Shown in pieces: positions 49,066 to 61,961 of a stretch of 64,000 bases of DNA; position 1 is the stretch's first letter; each line of letters starts with the position of its first letter. Source of the stretch: Agelaius tricolor. Its lineage: Eukaryota > Chordata > Aves > Passeriformes > Icteridae. Position numbers and translations under genes: made by a program. The stretch is from positions 13,089,501 to 13,153,500 of the forward strand of contig JALJCS010000022.1 in NCBI GenBank assembly GCA_023055355.1. The letters run 5' to 3'. Below the pieces are notes generated by a model. That model was not told where the DNA came from and did no database searches. It saw nothing but the letters and a program-made list of their open reading frames with translations.

Positions 49066-51554
49066 AAAGGTCTCACCCTGCCAGTGCCTGTACTAATTAT
49101 GGCTGTTCTTAAAATGCCTCCCGTAATTCCTTCTATAAAAAGAATTTAAGGCTTGGTAGGACAAAGCCCAGTAAATCACCCTGGAGCTCAGAGCTGGGAG
49201 GGAATGTGTGTCCTTAACCCCCAGGTGCTGCTGCAGTGGCTCATCTCTGCAGTGCCAGGGATTTTCAGGGAAATGGCAAATGCTCCTCAGCACCCCAAGC
49301 TGGGAGAGGAAGAGTTAAATTCTAAAACCTTACCCTGTAACTGTAAATGCCATTTTTCTTTCTTCACAAATGTAACCTTTTAACATTTATTTTTAGCTTT
49401 TACATTAATATATGTAAAAATATTAAAAGCTCTTGTATATTACATTAAAAACTTATGTCAGCTGCCCTGCTTTTTCCTATTTATTAAAACTTTTCAAGCA
49501 GTGAAAACATTTTACTTGTTAATGAGGGGAAGAAGGAAAATTAATGACATAGAGCTCGGATCTTCCAAGATGTCTCCTTTTAACCATGCAAAACCAGCTC
49601 TTTTCCCACACTATGTAGTTTAATTTCTGTGTTAGGGTTCAGTAAGCAAATGCAAATAGATTTAATGATTTGCATCAGTAGATCACTTCTCAGTTTAATA
49701 TCCTCTGATATTTTGGTCAAGGACTTTTTCTTTGGAAGGCTACTGCTGTTTTGTGGAGGAAAAATATTAATAATGGTGGCATTGTGAGGTTCAAGTAAAG
49801 CAGGGGAAATGTATAACTTATTCAAAAGCAGCATCTCCCATTATCTCCTCACTAAGATCATGCAGTGGAAAAAGTTATCAGGGAAAAGACACTTAAGAAA
49901 TAATTGCGAATTGCAGATCATATTAAACATTTAGTGCTGCTTTCCATCCCACATCTCATTTTCTATCAGAGTGTTCCGAGGCTGATCAGATTGGCAGTGG
50001 TGAGAGGCGCCTCTCCCTGGGATGGGGAGTTGTCCTCTCCTCAGCAGGAATAAACAGGAGCTGTTCCACCAGTCCAGGCTGGGGATGGTTTCATTGGAGC
50101 CTGCAGCATTTGCCTTGCTTAAATCAAACTTCCCAAAATTCCTTAAAATGCCTGTTCATTAAATGAAAATAGTTCCAAGGATGGATCTGTTGTAGATCCA
50201 CCCCACCAGCTCATCTTTGCTGGTTCACACTGATTCTGGGTAAGAAATAAATTCCTGTTGGCTTTTGAGAAATTTAAACCTGTTTAGTGCACATAAATTC
50301 TTCAAGTGATAAATACTCATTATTGCCTCCTTGCTTACTAAAATGGGCACTTGCTGGTGATAAAAACTTTTTGATTGCTTCTCAGTTTTTGAATAACTGT
50401 TGTGGTAAGCTGAGCAAGTGAGGTTTGGAGCATTTCTCAGTTTGTTTGGTTAATTGTGACCTTTGAGAGGCTTATTGCTATAGGCTGCTGATATATGTAA
50501 ATTGTCCCTTGCACTAATAGATTTCTGAATCGTGTTTTATTTTCCTGTTATTATCATCATAATGTAGATTGAGACATGAAGTCAGAATTGTCTGCAGGCT
50601 GTGGCAGAGGACTTTCCTTCTGCCAGCTCGGAGCAAGAAATAATGAGATTAAGTTAGAAACTTTGTCCTTTAGGTTCCCAGTCAGTTGTTTTCCTGTCAT
50701 TTGTTTTTCCTGTGCTTTATTGATGCCCGTCCCCCTGGCTTTGTCATGCCACAGTTGGGTTTTGCTTGTGCTCAGGTGATGATGATGAACAGCCTCTCAG
50801 AGTATCCTGCTGCTGGCGATGCTCCATCAGTGTCACAGCCCGCCAGGGTGCAGGAGTTTATTGTTTCATAGGTGCTCCCGTGCAGCTGCTGCTTCCACAT
50901 GTGCACACACTCACAGATTTCATCGTGGAGAGGCTGGGCAGAGCTGCCAGGGTGGCTCCTGTGCTCAGGACTGGTGTCCAGTGCTCCCTGGCAGAGTTTT
51001 AGCTGGGAAAACGCTGGCTGCTTTCTGCTCCGGGTGGAAAGCCTGTCCAGAATTTGAGGGAAAATGTTCAAAAAGATGAGGTGTTTTCCACATTCATGGA
51101 CCCACACAATATCAAGTAAATGTCTTGATATGTTTCAGGACCAAGCTGGTATGCTGCCTACCTTAGGAAAATGTAGATTCTACAGGTTGTCCATCCAGAT
51201 TGTTTATCTGGGCAATAAACTGACATTCCAAGTCTTTTATTTTAGGCATTGAAATCACTGAAAGGCCTTGAAAGTTCCCTTGAAGACAGATGCTCTTTTA
51301 GGCATTCCTGCTCCAGTAGGAAATGTCTGGGTTGTTCCTAAGAGTGGGCTCAGGGTTATGTCCCAGGTAGCTGCTGCCCAGGAGAACAAGTGGAAGAGTG
51401 GTGGTCCCTGGGTGAGAACATCAAAGCATTCCTGGTGCTGCCTAGGAGCACTCATGGCCAAGAGGCCTCTGCATTTATTGGTGTGTGAAGCATCATGTAA
51501 GGACACCAGGGTTTGGATGGTCACCAGGCACAGAGCTCCTGGGGTACAGGATGC
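49066..51554. other. Single-copy DNA
   Basis: No known repeat or gene recognised. 49370-49520 is AT-rich. Confidence 0.5.
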
Positions 51555-51712
51555 TCTAGGGCACCATGGAATCACCATCCCTGAAAGTGTTCCAAAACCA
51601 TGTGGATGTGGCACTTGAGGACATGATTTAAAGGTGAACATGGTGCTGGTTGATGGTTGGACTTGATGATCTTAAAGGTATTTTCCAGCCTTAACAATTC
51701 TGTGGTTCTCTA
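51555..51712 (+). mobile_element. CR1 LINE 3' fragment (second subfamily)
   Basis: Sense CR1: 'ggaatcaccatccctgaaag', 'tggcacttgaggacatgatt', 'ctggttgatggttggacttgatgatctt', 'ccagccttaacaattctgtg'. It is the same subfamily type as the 3' end of the 45.4-45.7 kb element. Confidence 0.88.
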
Positions 51713-54490
51713 ATTTTATTAATATATGAAATACAACTGTGCTGACCAAAAACTTCCAGCTGGATAACTACACTAAATATCCTGGAGTGTAGATGGCTGG
51801 ATAAGTGGACAAAGGAGGATGGAAAATATTTCCTGCTTTATTTTTTAAGCTCTTCAAGTTCAATGATCTGACTTGGGGGAGGAGTTGTGGAAAGTTTAAA
51901 CACTGTATGAAACTTGGCCATAAATATAAATCAGCTCCTATTAAGGCAATTTCAGCTGTAATACCTCAATAATTTGCAAGTAGTCATTCTTCACGCTCCT
52001 GAATGTTCTTCACCTCTGAGAAGAGTTTGTTCTAATTTTAAATGGACACCTGAAGAATATAGAAAATGTCTCTCTGTTTGTACCTCTGGAATTCCAAAGT
52101 CCGCACTGACCTGATCATTGCACCATGGACTGCCTTAACTCTCTCCACCTCTACCTGAATTCTTTGAAACAGCCTCGTTTTCTATCATTTCTTCTGCTCA
52201 TGCTAGCATGGATGACAAACCAAGGTGGGTGCAGTTGTTTGTGGGGTTTTTATTGATTCCTTGAATATTTTGGGAGGTTTTTCTGCCTTTGCTGCTGTGG
52301 TTGTGTTAAAGCAGATCCCGTTTTCCTGTCGGTCATGGTCGGCATCACCTCTCAGCTCCTGTAGGTCAGAAGTTCTCTGCAGGCTGGGTAATATTGCTTG
52401 TGACTCTGAGCTTGTCCAGATGCTCCTCATTGATGCAGAAATCCTCTGGGCTTTGAGATTTATGTCCCACTGTGGAACAGAGGATATCCTCAGGGTTGGG
52501 ATAGCGTGTCCCGCTTCCTGCCTGTTCTGGGAAATACGTCTTGGAATTCTTTCTCGTAGGACTTGCAGCAAAACAAAAGCAGACAGGAACAAGAAAAACC
52601 TTCCTGATAGGTGTGGTTGCCAGGGCGTGCAGGTAATTTGAAAATGGACAAGGAATCTGTTGTCTGAAGTGAGGATAAATTACAGTAAAAAGATGTGAAG
52701 TGGCCAAAAAGAAAACCCCCAGGTATAACGACGCTGGAGGAAAACAAAAATACACATTCTTGATAACACTTTTTATTTGCTGATAGTTCACATCTGCGAT
52801 GAGGCAGACTGAGCTTCCCTCTGATGTGGATCTAGAATATTGAATTCTTTTACAGGCTAAAAAATTGCCTGTACAGTAAAATTTCACACTTTGAAAGCAG
52901 TGTCACCCAAACAGTCACTTTTAGGGATTTTTAGTACTGAAGATTTGCTGCTTTTTTGTTGCTGTTTGATAATTTGTAAGTTGTACAGGAGTGGCAACAA
53001 AGGGCTGCTTTGGGTTGCCTTTAGCATCTGGATCACTAAAGGTATTGCTGAGTTATATTATTTACTTGTTGATATTTTTTCCAAAAGCTTGCTGCATGTT
53101 AATTGTTAGTTTTGTGGAACTCTTGAAAAGAGCCATCAGAATGAGCACTTATTTAGTAATTTATTACATATTAGCATTGCAGAAAGAATGAAATAAATCC
53201 TATTGATTCCTCCACTTTGCACTACCTTTCTGCTTTGTCTGCATTCACATTGTAACTTTGTCTTCACTCCATCCATTTCTTTCAGGTCTATCACTTGTTA
53301 TCAAAATTCCATAGTAATTAGGATGATTTGTGACCAAGGGAGCTCTAACTCACATGACTGCAGGCTCTGGCAGAGTGGCCCTGGCAGAATTGGAAGGTCT
53401 GCTTTGTTTTGGGCTGCAGAAGACACATCTGTGAACATTAATTGGGAAATACCTTTTTATTCACCCAGCACTTCTAAATTGGGAGTCTTGTTAAGGAATG
53501 CCTTCCCATCTCCAGTGAACATGACTCATTATTTCAGAACATTTTTCCTGCTTTTCAGAGGTGATTCTTTCCTCTGGCAACTTCTGAATGTCCAACCATG
53601 ATACAGCTGTGAAATGTTGTTTGTTGTGCAGGGAAAACACCCATCCTTCTCCTGGTGTGAAGGCATTTCTGGAGCCTGAAAGGAGAAGGAAATATTTTTT
53701 CTTTTGGAATAGGAGTAAAATTGATTCCAGAAAAAAGTTAATATTTTTGGAGAAGCTTATTTTTCAAGCCATAGATATTAATGTAATGCATGGCTGGAGA
53801 CCTCCAGTCATGGAGCAGCTTTCAGGTCTCCAGTAATGGAACAGTTAAATTATGCCACAGTTGACCTCACAAAAAGCCCTGTGCTCTAAGGGGAGGTTGA
53901 AATCCATCCAATGTCCTTTAGCTTTGTTCTGGAAAACCTCATTTAGGGTGAGGCCCTCTTTGGTTTGCAAGGGCTGAAGCAGCACAAACACTGCTCTGTT
54001 TGCAAGATACAATATTTAGCCATAATGCAGATGCTTTCCCTCGTAATGGATGTGAATGGACCTCACATGAATGCCAATGAATGTGTAGAGAAAAATTAAG
54101 CTGCAATTTGGTGCTGTTATTGAATGTTTTACAACAGAATTGCTGCCAGTTGTGTGAGGTCTTAGGTGTTTGACATCAGCTCCAACGCTGCCGGAGTGTG
54201 GATTTGGATCTTCGTGTACCAAGAAAAAGTTTCCCATCTTTATTGTCTTAAAATACCTTCAAGGATAAGAAACTGCCTGGAGCTTGTGTCTTCAGAGTTT
54301 AGGAATGTTAATGTGTAATGATGAGGGGGAAGAGTTGATGGCAGGGTTTTAAAAAGGCATAAAAATATAGCCAGTTGTGTTAATGAGTGTCCTTGCTGAA
54401 GATTTAAGCTCATACACTTTTTTAGTGTTTTTCTCTTGTAACTAAACACATTCCAGTGTGTTTTATTTGAGCTGCTTTTGTTCAGGCACG
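51713..54490. other. Single-copy DNA
   Basis: No known repeat recognised. Long frames on both strands around 52203-52887 overlap each other and show no recognisable domain. Confidence 0.45.
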
Positions 54491-54705
54491 ATAGAATCAG
54501 AATCCCAGGTTGATTTGTTGAGAGGGACCTTAGACCCCACCCAGTGCCACCCCTGCCATGGCAGGGACACCTCCCACTGTCCCAGGTGCTCCCAGCCCCA
54601 GTGTCCAGCCTGGCCTTGGGCACTGCCAGGGATCCAGGGCCTGCCCACCCTCCCAGGGAAGGATTTCTTCCCAATCTCCAATCCAAGCCCACCCTCTGTC
54701 AGTTC
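54491..54705 (-). mobile_element. CR1 LINE 3' fragment
   Basis: Antisense CR1: 'tcagaatcccaggttgattt', 'gccatggcagggacacctcc', 'ggtgctcccagccccagtgt', 'gggcctgcccaccctcccag', 'tcttcccaatctccaatcca'. Confidence 0.92.
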
Positions 54706-54788
54706 AGAACTGAGTTGTGCTTGGAAGCTCCAGGGTTTGTGCCAAGGAGCAGCAAGTGGTGCAGAAATGGCACAGGAGCCCTGGGAGA

Positions 54789-54791
<3 letters not shown>

Positions 54792-54820
<29 letters not shown>
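54792..54820 (+). repeat. (CAG)n trinucleotide repeat, about nine units
   Basis: AGC/CAG repeat with no interruption. In one frame it gives a nine-residue polyglutamine run inside an open frame of about 215 codons whose upstream part is antisense CR1, so translation is unlikely. Confidence 0.95.
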
Positions 54821-54821
<1 letters not shown>

Positions 54822-57800
54822 TCATCTCCCTGGGCAGGACAGGTGTGGTCCAGCCAGCACTGCTGGGGTACCTGCATCAGACCTGTGTGGAAGTTCCTTG
54901 GAGCAGTGTGAGCATCCCTGTCTGCCTCTGTCCCTGGAGCTGTGGCAGTAGTGACAGGCTGGAGGTGTCAGTGGTGAGCCTTCATCTCTTGTCTTCCTCA
55001 GGTGCTGGAGAGGACCATGAGGTGACTGTAGGGCAGCTGAAACAAACCCCAGGGAGTGGTGGGGCATTGCAGAGAAGGAGCAGTGACAGCAGTGATCTGT
55101 CACTGTGAGCTGGAATCCAGCCCTGCCTCCTTTGGGCTGGGCTGGGAGGGTGGGTGGCAGGTGGTGGCAATCCTGGAGGAGAGGGGACACGGAGAGTCCT
55201 GTGCTGTCCTCTGCAGGGAGTGGCACCTCACCTGAGCACTGCCATGTGTGATGCTCGTGTGGCATTCATGCTGAGTTTGCTCACTCAGCAGTGATGTTTG
55301 GTGTTCTGGGGTGGCAGTAAGTGAGCAGTTAATGTGTGGCACCACAGGAGCAGCGAGGTGGGTGCAAAGCACCTCAAAGAAACAGGGCCTTGCTTCACCT
55401 GGGACAGCTCTCTGGTGTAGTGGATGCAAAACTAGGATTATCTTCATCACATTTGTGCCTTCCCCAAAATCCTTGCACTGGCACAGCACAGGGCTGGTTT
55501 TCCCAACTGGAAGAGGTGATTTTTAGGGCATGGAGCTGCACGTGGCCATGCTGGTAATGAGTCCCTGTAGCTCCCAGGCTGTGTGGCTAAAATGTCTCCT
55601 GAAAATGTCCCTGTGCTCCTGGAAGTTTCTAGCAGTGCAGCAGGATGAACACCCCTCCGTGTACAGTAGGAACTGTTTTGTGAGTATTCTGAACTTTTCT
55701 CTCCATATTTACAGCTTTGTGCTTGAAAGAGGGTTGAATATTGACCTAATTTGTCTTTTGAAAGGACACAGAGTTTTACTGGAATACTTATGCTATTGGA
55801 GTAGACAAATGCAGGTACTATTCCTTTGGTAGCCGCTGCAGAAGGTTGATGTGCTCTAAGATTTACTGTGCATCACCTTAGCCATCATTCCCATAAGTAT
55901 TAATTTTAACTCCACTAATAAGAAACTGAACAAAAGTGGAATTATGAGTTCAGTAGTATTCTATGAAAGGTCAGTTGTTAAAAAGGCAGAGTCTGACATT
56001 CTGTGAAAAAGGTGCCTTCATTAATCATCCTGATAGGATAGCATAGGATATTCTTGACCAATACCCACCATCCTGGCTGTGCAATGTGCTGAATTCCATG
56101 TAGAAAAACAAGGATTAGGTGAAGAAATGCACAGTGACCATTTTTTTACTACTGTAACGTTACTATTTCTTTATTCAAAGTATAGAGAAATTAATGGAGA
56201 CCCTTTTATTAGGCAGACTGTCACAATTTTAAAAGTTTGTTAATTTTACAGAATCGTACATTGTTATGGGAGTAATATTTAAATACACAATCTGTAAGAA
56301 TATAAATGCAGTAATACCAAACACCAATATTAATGTAATTTATAAAGTATTTATGACCTCTTAGAAGAATTTTCTTATTATGTTGTTTAAATATGCTGTT
56401 TTGCTGCACAATAATTCATCTCTGTAAATCCTGAACGATTACTCCTCTGTGAACCCAGCAGTTTTAATTGCCAAGTAAAATGTTTTCCTGGGTGAAATTA
56501 TTATATTGAATAGTTTGTGTGTGTTTTCCTTGTCCACCACAGTGATGGCAATTTGAAAGTTAATACAAATTATATAAATTATTAAGCACAGGCCTAGTGG
56601 AACATTAATCAGGAGAACATCTTTATTGTGACCGTTCCTGACAGATTATGTTCACCATGATGCCCATTAATGCACTGCATTGTGAGAGCCCATGTCCATT
56701 ACAGAATCCCCTTTGTTACCAGTGTCAGGTCTAATTCAGGGCAGCAAATCTCAGGCCAGGTTGAATATCTTTTGGAGATTTGATGGAAAAATGCTGTTTT
56801 GGAAGCGAGAGGCCTCACCTGTTAATTCTCTCCAAGTTGTTAGCCTGTGTAGCAGACACTGTAAAATGCAAAGTCTGCAGTAGTCTTTTTCCCTTTAATG
56901 TCATAATTTTGCATAATGGCTGTTTGTGCTACATTGACTAAGTCCATGGATTGCTTAACATAAGTGATTACATTTTCCTTTGATTATAAACTCCCTCCAT
57001 TAGAACTACTGTACAAAAACTTGTAAATGATTTGTTGTTCAAGCTTTCTACTTCATTAGCTCCAACCCACACTCTACAAGAGTCGTTGTCTAAGAGTTAC
57101 TAATATTTTTAATGAGCTGTATAATATGGGCCCTTTTACTAAATTTAAAAACAGATGGTATCTGTTAACAACAGTTTATCATGCAAATTGAACCCTGGCA
57201 AAAATTCCTCTCAGTGGTTGCGTTGCTGTAGGCCAAATCCTGGTGTCTTGGTTGGGTTTTTGATGAAATAGCAAGAAGGAATAATTGTTATTTTCAGCAC
57301 TTGCGACAGATGCAAACTAACCATGGTCAAAAGTCCCTGAGAAGTCAAAACTCCAGATTTTTCCCTCTGGTGAAAGATTTGAGTTTCCTTTCATGCCTTT
57401 AACATGTGTTCTAAGGTTTACTTTCAAAATTTACAATTTTTGCACATCTTGGCAGGTTTTACATCTCTGTACCTGTAATTTCTCTCATTTAAGCCACTGA
57501 GCTGCTGTGAAGGAGAATTTCCCTTTTGTGAGGACTTGCACATATTGATCTCAACAAGTGGAAAGATCAGAGGATGTAATATACACATTTTTCTGCAAAC
57601 TTTGAAAACAAGAGGAGAATTGGCTCACATTACACCAGCAGTTCTGAAATTATACCATCAAAAGAATCCTCCTGCATGGTGTGTTTGCTGCTAATCCTGC
57701 ATGGAGGAAGACTTCAAAATTTAAATAGAGTGAGGAGTCTGCTTGTAAATTACTTGGTATTACTCTTGTGATATCAATTGTAATATCAAACTTGTAAATT

Positions 57801-60800
57801 GCTACTTGTAAATTACTTGGTATTACTCTTGTAATACCAATTTTCACTCTCAAACTCTGAAATTTATTTCTTTTTTCAATGTGAGGTGTTCTGAGTGCTT
57901 TAACTAATGTTTTGGAAGAATACAGGGTCAGTCTTCTCTTTGTATGGTGGAATTAATGCTAAGAAATGGCAAAATCTGATCCCTTGGCCTCAGTGTTCTG
58001 CAGTTTCTCATTGCTGTTGGTGAACAGTAATTCCCAGGATGATCTTGCTTTTCCCTCTGCCCATCCCATCTCTTTGGGAAGAGGCATTTTGCCTGATCAG
58101 ACCCTTTCCTGCATTCCCAGCCCTTTTTCCTCTGGAAGGGCAGGGAAGGATGTGAGATGTGACAGCAGCCAGGGAAAATAGAAGGCACCCTTTAATTTTG
58201 TCAAAGGAAATGCTGGATATTCCCAGCCAGGAGAGTCCATTAAAGCCAGGACTGTTCCCATATGGAGAGGAGCATGGCAGATGAGCAGAGGAGGAGTTTT
58301 TGGAGACCATGCCTAGTGTGGGTTGGAGGTGATCCCAGGGAAGATGCTCTGAAGAGAGGAATCAGTTCATCAATTTACACTTGAGCTGATCTTTCTATTA
58401 TAGAAGAATCTCAGGTGAATAACCATCCAGCTCTCCTTTACCAGGCAGCACGCTGGGCACTTGCCATTAAATAGCACAAAAATCATCTTGTTAATAAGTT
58501 CTGTAGACACAATTCCAGGAGAAAGGAATTTATTTGGTGGCAGGCTGTTGGTCCACATGTGCTAAAATAAACACCTGTTGAGGCACAGCCATTCCTTGGG
58601 GAAGGATTTCAACCTACAGCCCCTTGTCCCTAAGACTGGCTTAGGTAAACCTGAGGCTCATAATGGCTTGAGCTCATTACTAAGTTATGGTTATTTAGTG
58701 GCTTATTTAATAATTTGTGGTCCAAATCAATTGTCAAGCTCACAGTGCACCTGAAAAGGTGCCACAGTCTGCAGAGGTGGTGGGAACTCCTCAACTCCTC
58801 CATTTAATGTGGTTTGTTCAGCTCAAGAGATGGCTACTCTGACCCTTTGAATGTCCTTCTGTCTCATCCACCTCCACCTGTGATTTGTCTCAGGTTTTTT
58901 GCTTTATGGTGTTTTTTAGTCCTTTTTGGTTGGTTTATGTCTCCTTCCTGAGAAAGGCTGAGGTGGACATGGCTGATTTATACCCATCACCCACAAATCA
59001 GAAGGGTTGATATCCTTACAGGAGGGGTGAGACACCTAAAACAGTGTTGGTGAAATTAAATGGTTAATTTTGGACCTGCATGAGCAGCTAGGGCAGCCCC
59101 TACCTGTGGACACTGTCGTTTGGAAGATATTTTGCATCTCCCTGTGTTCCCCTCACCCTTTTTGCTGAAATAAATACAAAATAGGTGCTGTGGTGGGTGC
59201 TGTGCTCCTCCTGTGCCCCCCAAAAGTGGAGGAGAATCTCTGCTCTGGAGAGGGGGCCAGGCCCAAGCTCCCTGCTGCAAAAGCAGGGAACCAGGCAAGC
59301 CTATTCCGTGAATAAAAATGGGAAATGCATTGAAGTCGAGATACAGTATCTTTGTAGTAATAAAAGCAGTAGTACAGATTTACTGGGGAAGGAGTTTTAA
59401 CTGTAATACTGTGGAATAGTGGGTTATTTTGTGTTCAAGAGCTACATTTATCACAAAAATGATGATATACAAATCACTTCCATATCACAAAATGTTCTTG
59501 GTCAAAATTGGCTTCAGGCAAGTGATATCTTCGAGTAAACAGTATATGAAGACCATATCTTAAAATGATAGATCACCTAATTTTGTTCTGACAGAGGTTT
59601 TTGCTGCAACAAACATCTGTCACTGAAATACCAATTCAGAGATATGGAAGCCAAATTGTGGAGGTTTTCCAGTATTTGTCGCTCCTAACTTAAGAACGCC
59701 ACTGTTAGTCCTGCAGATATTTGGAGATAGGAGGCAGCTTGTGGGTTTAACACCTTCAAGTATTTAGTTAAGTGTTTTAAGAGGTGGAAGGGTCTTTAAA
59801 TGCAGATTAGCAACTTGGGAAGGGCATTGGACCTGTGGGAGAGAGGGGAGTCTCTTAATGCAAAGGGAGTGAGTCCCAAACACATCTGAACTGCCCTTTG
59901 AAACCAAATTTCTGACCCTGCTCTACACCTGAATGTAAAATAATCATCAAAAATTTAAATTTTGTCTCAAGCATATAGAGACATGATTAAATTTCATTTG
60001 GAGGAGAGATGCGAAGGATTTTAATGCAGTAAAAATAGAAATATCTATTGAAATACTTTGGTTTCAGTGGGAGCTATTTGTTTGTGTCTAGTTAGCAGCT
60101 AAAAAAACGAAACAAAAATTGCAAATCGCTACTGAAATGCATTTTTAAGTCTACTCTGTGTTGACTTGTGGTAGGAAAATGAAATTTGGCTCCAAACTGT
60201 CACCATTCTGTGATATTTTGCAGACAGGATGAAATGGCAAATACCAGGTCCTTGGAGGAGGAAAGCACTTACTGGTCATGTCAGAAATCCTTCCAAGTTT
60301 ATTATTATTATTATACATCCCATATTTTAGCCTAATTACTTTCAACCCTATTGATGTTCCTTTAACTCTCTGTTAACAAGAACATCCCTACCTCTGCAAT
60401 CGCTTGGGTCTCATTTAAATACATATAAATACAATATAAATATGCAAATACATCACTTTTGATTTTTTTTAAATTTTTTTTCTTTTTAAATGATGCTGTG
60501 ATCAAATCTGAAGTCTAAAGGATCTGTAAGAGCTTTTCTCCTCAAATACACATTTTAAGTTATTTAAATTTCTCAAAGTGAAGCCGTGTTTAAGTCACTT
60601 TTCTCTGGGTTACCTTCATGTGGAAAATGGAAGCCAAATTTGAGTTTGGCAAACTACAGATAATAAGCAAGGTAGACCCTGAATTGGATTTTTTTTCTGT
60701 GTTATCAGTCTTTATAATTACTTCATGGTTTTGTTGCATGATTTTATATGCACACTTCATGTGCTCGTTTTCAGGGGTGCACTAATCTAAATTAATAAAA

Positions 60801-61031
60801 TAATAATCATAAAAGTTGATAAAATGATAGTTACCACTCCATGAATTCAAGCTGTTGTAAGAATTACTGCAAATTTGGGGATGTTAATACTCAAACTACT
60901 GGGTTTCACAAGAGCTTGTACAAAAATTAATGAATTCTCTTGGAATTACTCATCTAAAGCACATTCTAAGGTCAGTTGGCACAGTACAGGAATTAAAAAT
61001 GCTGCATGTTCCCCTCCAAGAGTATAAAAAT
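54821..61031. other. Single-copy DNA, about 6.2 kb
   Basis: No recognised CR1, LTR or gene. 56100-57200 and 59400-61000 are AT-rich but complex in sequence. A partial tandem duplication of 'cttgtaaattacttggtattactcttg' lies at about 57741 and about 57804. Short T runs lie at about 60460-60485 and an ATT run near 60300-60315. Confidence 0.45.
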
Positions 61032-61159
61032 ATTAATCCATTTTCCACCCAAAAAAAAAATTAAAGAATGAACAAACAATAATTTCTATTTATTCATTCC
61101 TGTACCTTTCTGGTCAACCCCATCCACTTAATCAACATTGCCAACTGAGTTAATACAAG
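61032..61159 (+). repeat. Left arm of a 128-bp inverted repeat
   Basis: Reverse complement of 61586-61713 with one mismatch in 128 positions, including an equal-length A10/T10 run. The sequence looks single-copy (no transposon signature). Confidence 0.97.
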
Positions 61160-61339
61160 ATTATGTCAGGACTGGTTTGATTTGGCCCAAAATCTGAGGA
61201 GCTCTTTGCTGGGCAGTGTGGAGGCAGATAATTCTGTGGGGTGCCAGTGGAAGGGGATGAGCTCCAGCCTGTGTGGGAAGGAAAATTCCCATTTCCATGG
61301 GAGCCAGGGGTAGATCCTGGGCAGATGGCCCTGAGAAGG

Positions 61340-61565
61340 ATGGGATGGGGTGGGAATGGGAATGGGGATGGGATGGGATGGGATGGGATGGGATGGGATG
61401 GGATGGGATGGGATGGGATGGGAATGGGATAGGAATGGGAATGGGAATGGGATAGGAATGGGAATGGAATGGGAATGGGAATGGGAATGGGAATGGGAAT
61501 GGGAATGGGAATGGGAATGGGATGGGGATGGGGATGGAGATGGGAATGGGATGGGGATGGAGTTA
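61340..61565 (+). repeat. GGGAT / GGGAAT satellite block 1 (G-quadruplex-prone)
   Basis: Contains a run of 11 GGGAT pentamers (61365-61419), then irregular GGGAATG hexamers to about 61560. G3 runs separated by 2-3 bases on the + strand fit the G-quadruplex motif many times over. Confidence 0.97.
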
Positions 61566-61585
61566 TTATACAACTGAGTTAATAA

Positions 61586-61713
61586 CTTGTATTAACTCAG
61601 TTGGCAATGTTGATTAAGTGGATGGGGTTGACCAGAAAGGTACAGGAATGAATAAATAAAAATTATTGTTTGTTCATTCTTTAATTTTTTTTTTGGGTGG
61701 AAAATGGATTAAT
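61586..61713 (-). repeat. Right arm of the 128-bp inverted repeat
   Basis: Inverted copy of 61032-61159 (127 of 128 identical), lying between two GGGAAT blocks. At its inner edge a 13-bp perfect palindrome with a 7-base loop is present: CAACTGAGTTAAT at 61571-61583 and ATTAACTCAGTTG at 61591-61603. Confidence 0.97.
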
Positions 61714-61868
61714 GGGAATGGGAATGGGAATGGAGATGGGAATGGGAATGGAAATGGGAATGGGATGGGGATGGGAATGGGGATGGGAATGGGAATGGGA
61801 ATGGGAATGGGAATGGGAATGGGAATGGGAATGGAATGGGATGGGAATAGGGATGGGAATGGGAATGG
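61714..61868 (+). repeat. GGGAAT satellite block 2
   Basis: Array of GGGAATG hexamers with GGGATG and GGAATG variants, directly continuing from the right arm. It resembles block 1 in motif and orientation, as if one array had been split. Confidence 0.97.
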
Positions 61869-61893
61869 TCATGTTTTCCTCCTGCTACCATGG

Positions 61894-61961
61894 GGAGCTG
61901 CTCGTGTGAGCAGTCCATGGTTTTTTTTGAAAACGTGAACTGGTGTCACACGAGCAGCTCC
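61894..61961. repeat. Perfect 16-bp hairpin
   Basis: GGAGCTGCTCGTGTGA (61894-61909) and its exact reverse complement TCACACGAGCAGCTCC (61946-61961), separated by 36 bases. Confidence 0.95.

Noticed and set aside
54458..55108. 216-codon + frame with polyglutamine
   Set aside because: Its start lies upstream of, and the frame reads through, an antisense CR1; the rest resembles no known protein. The CAG repeat alone is reported.
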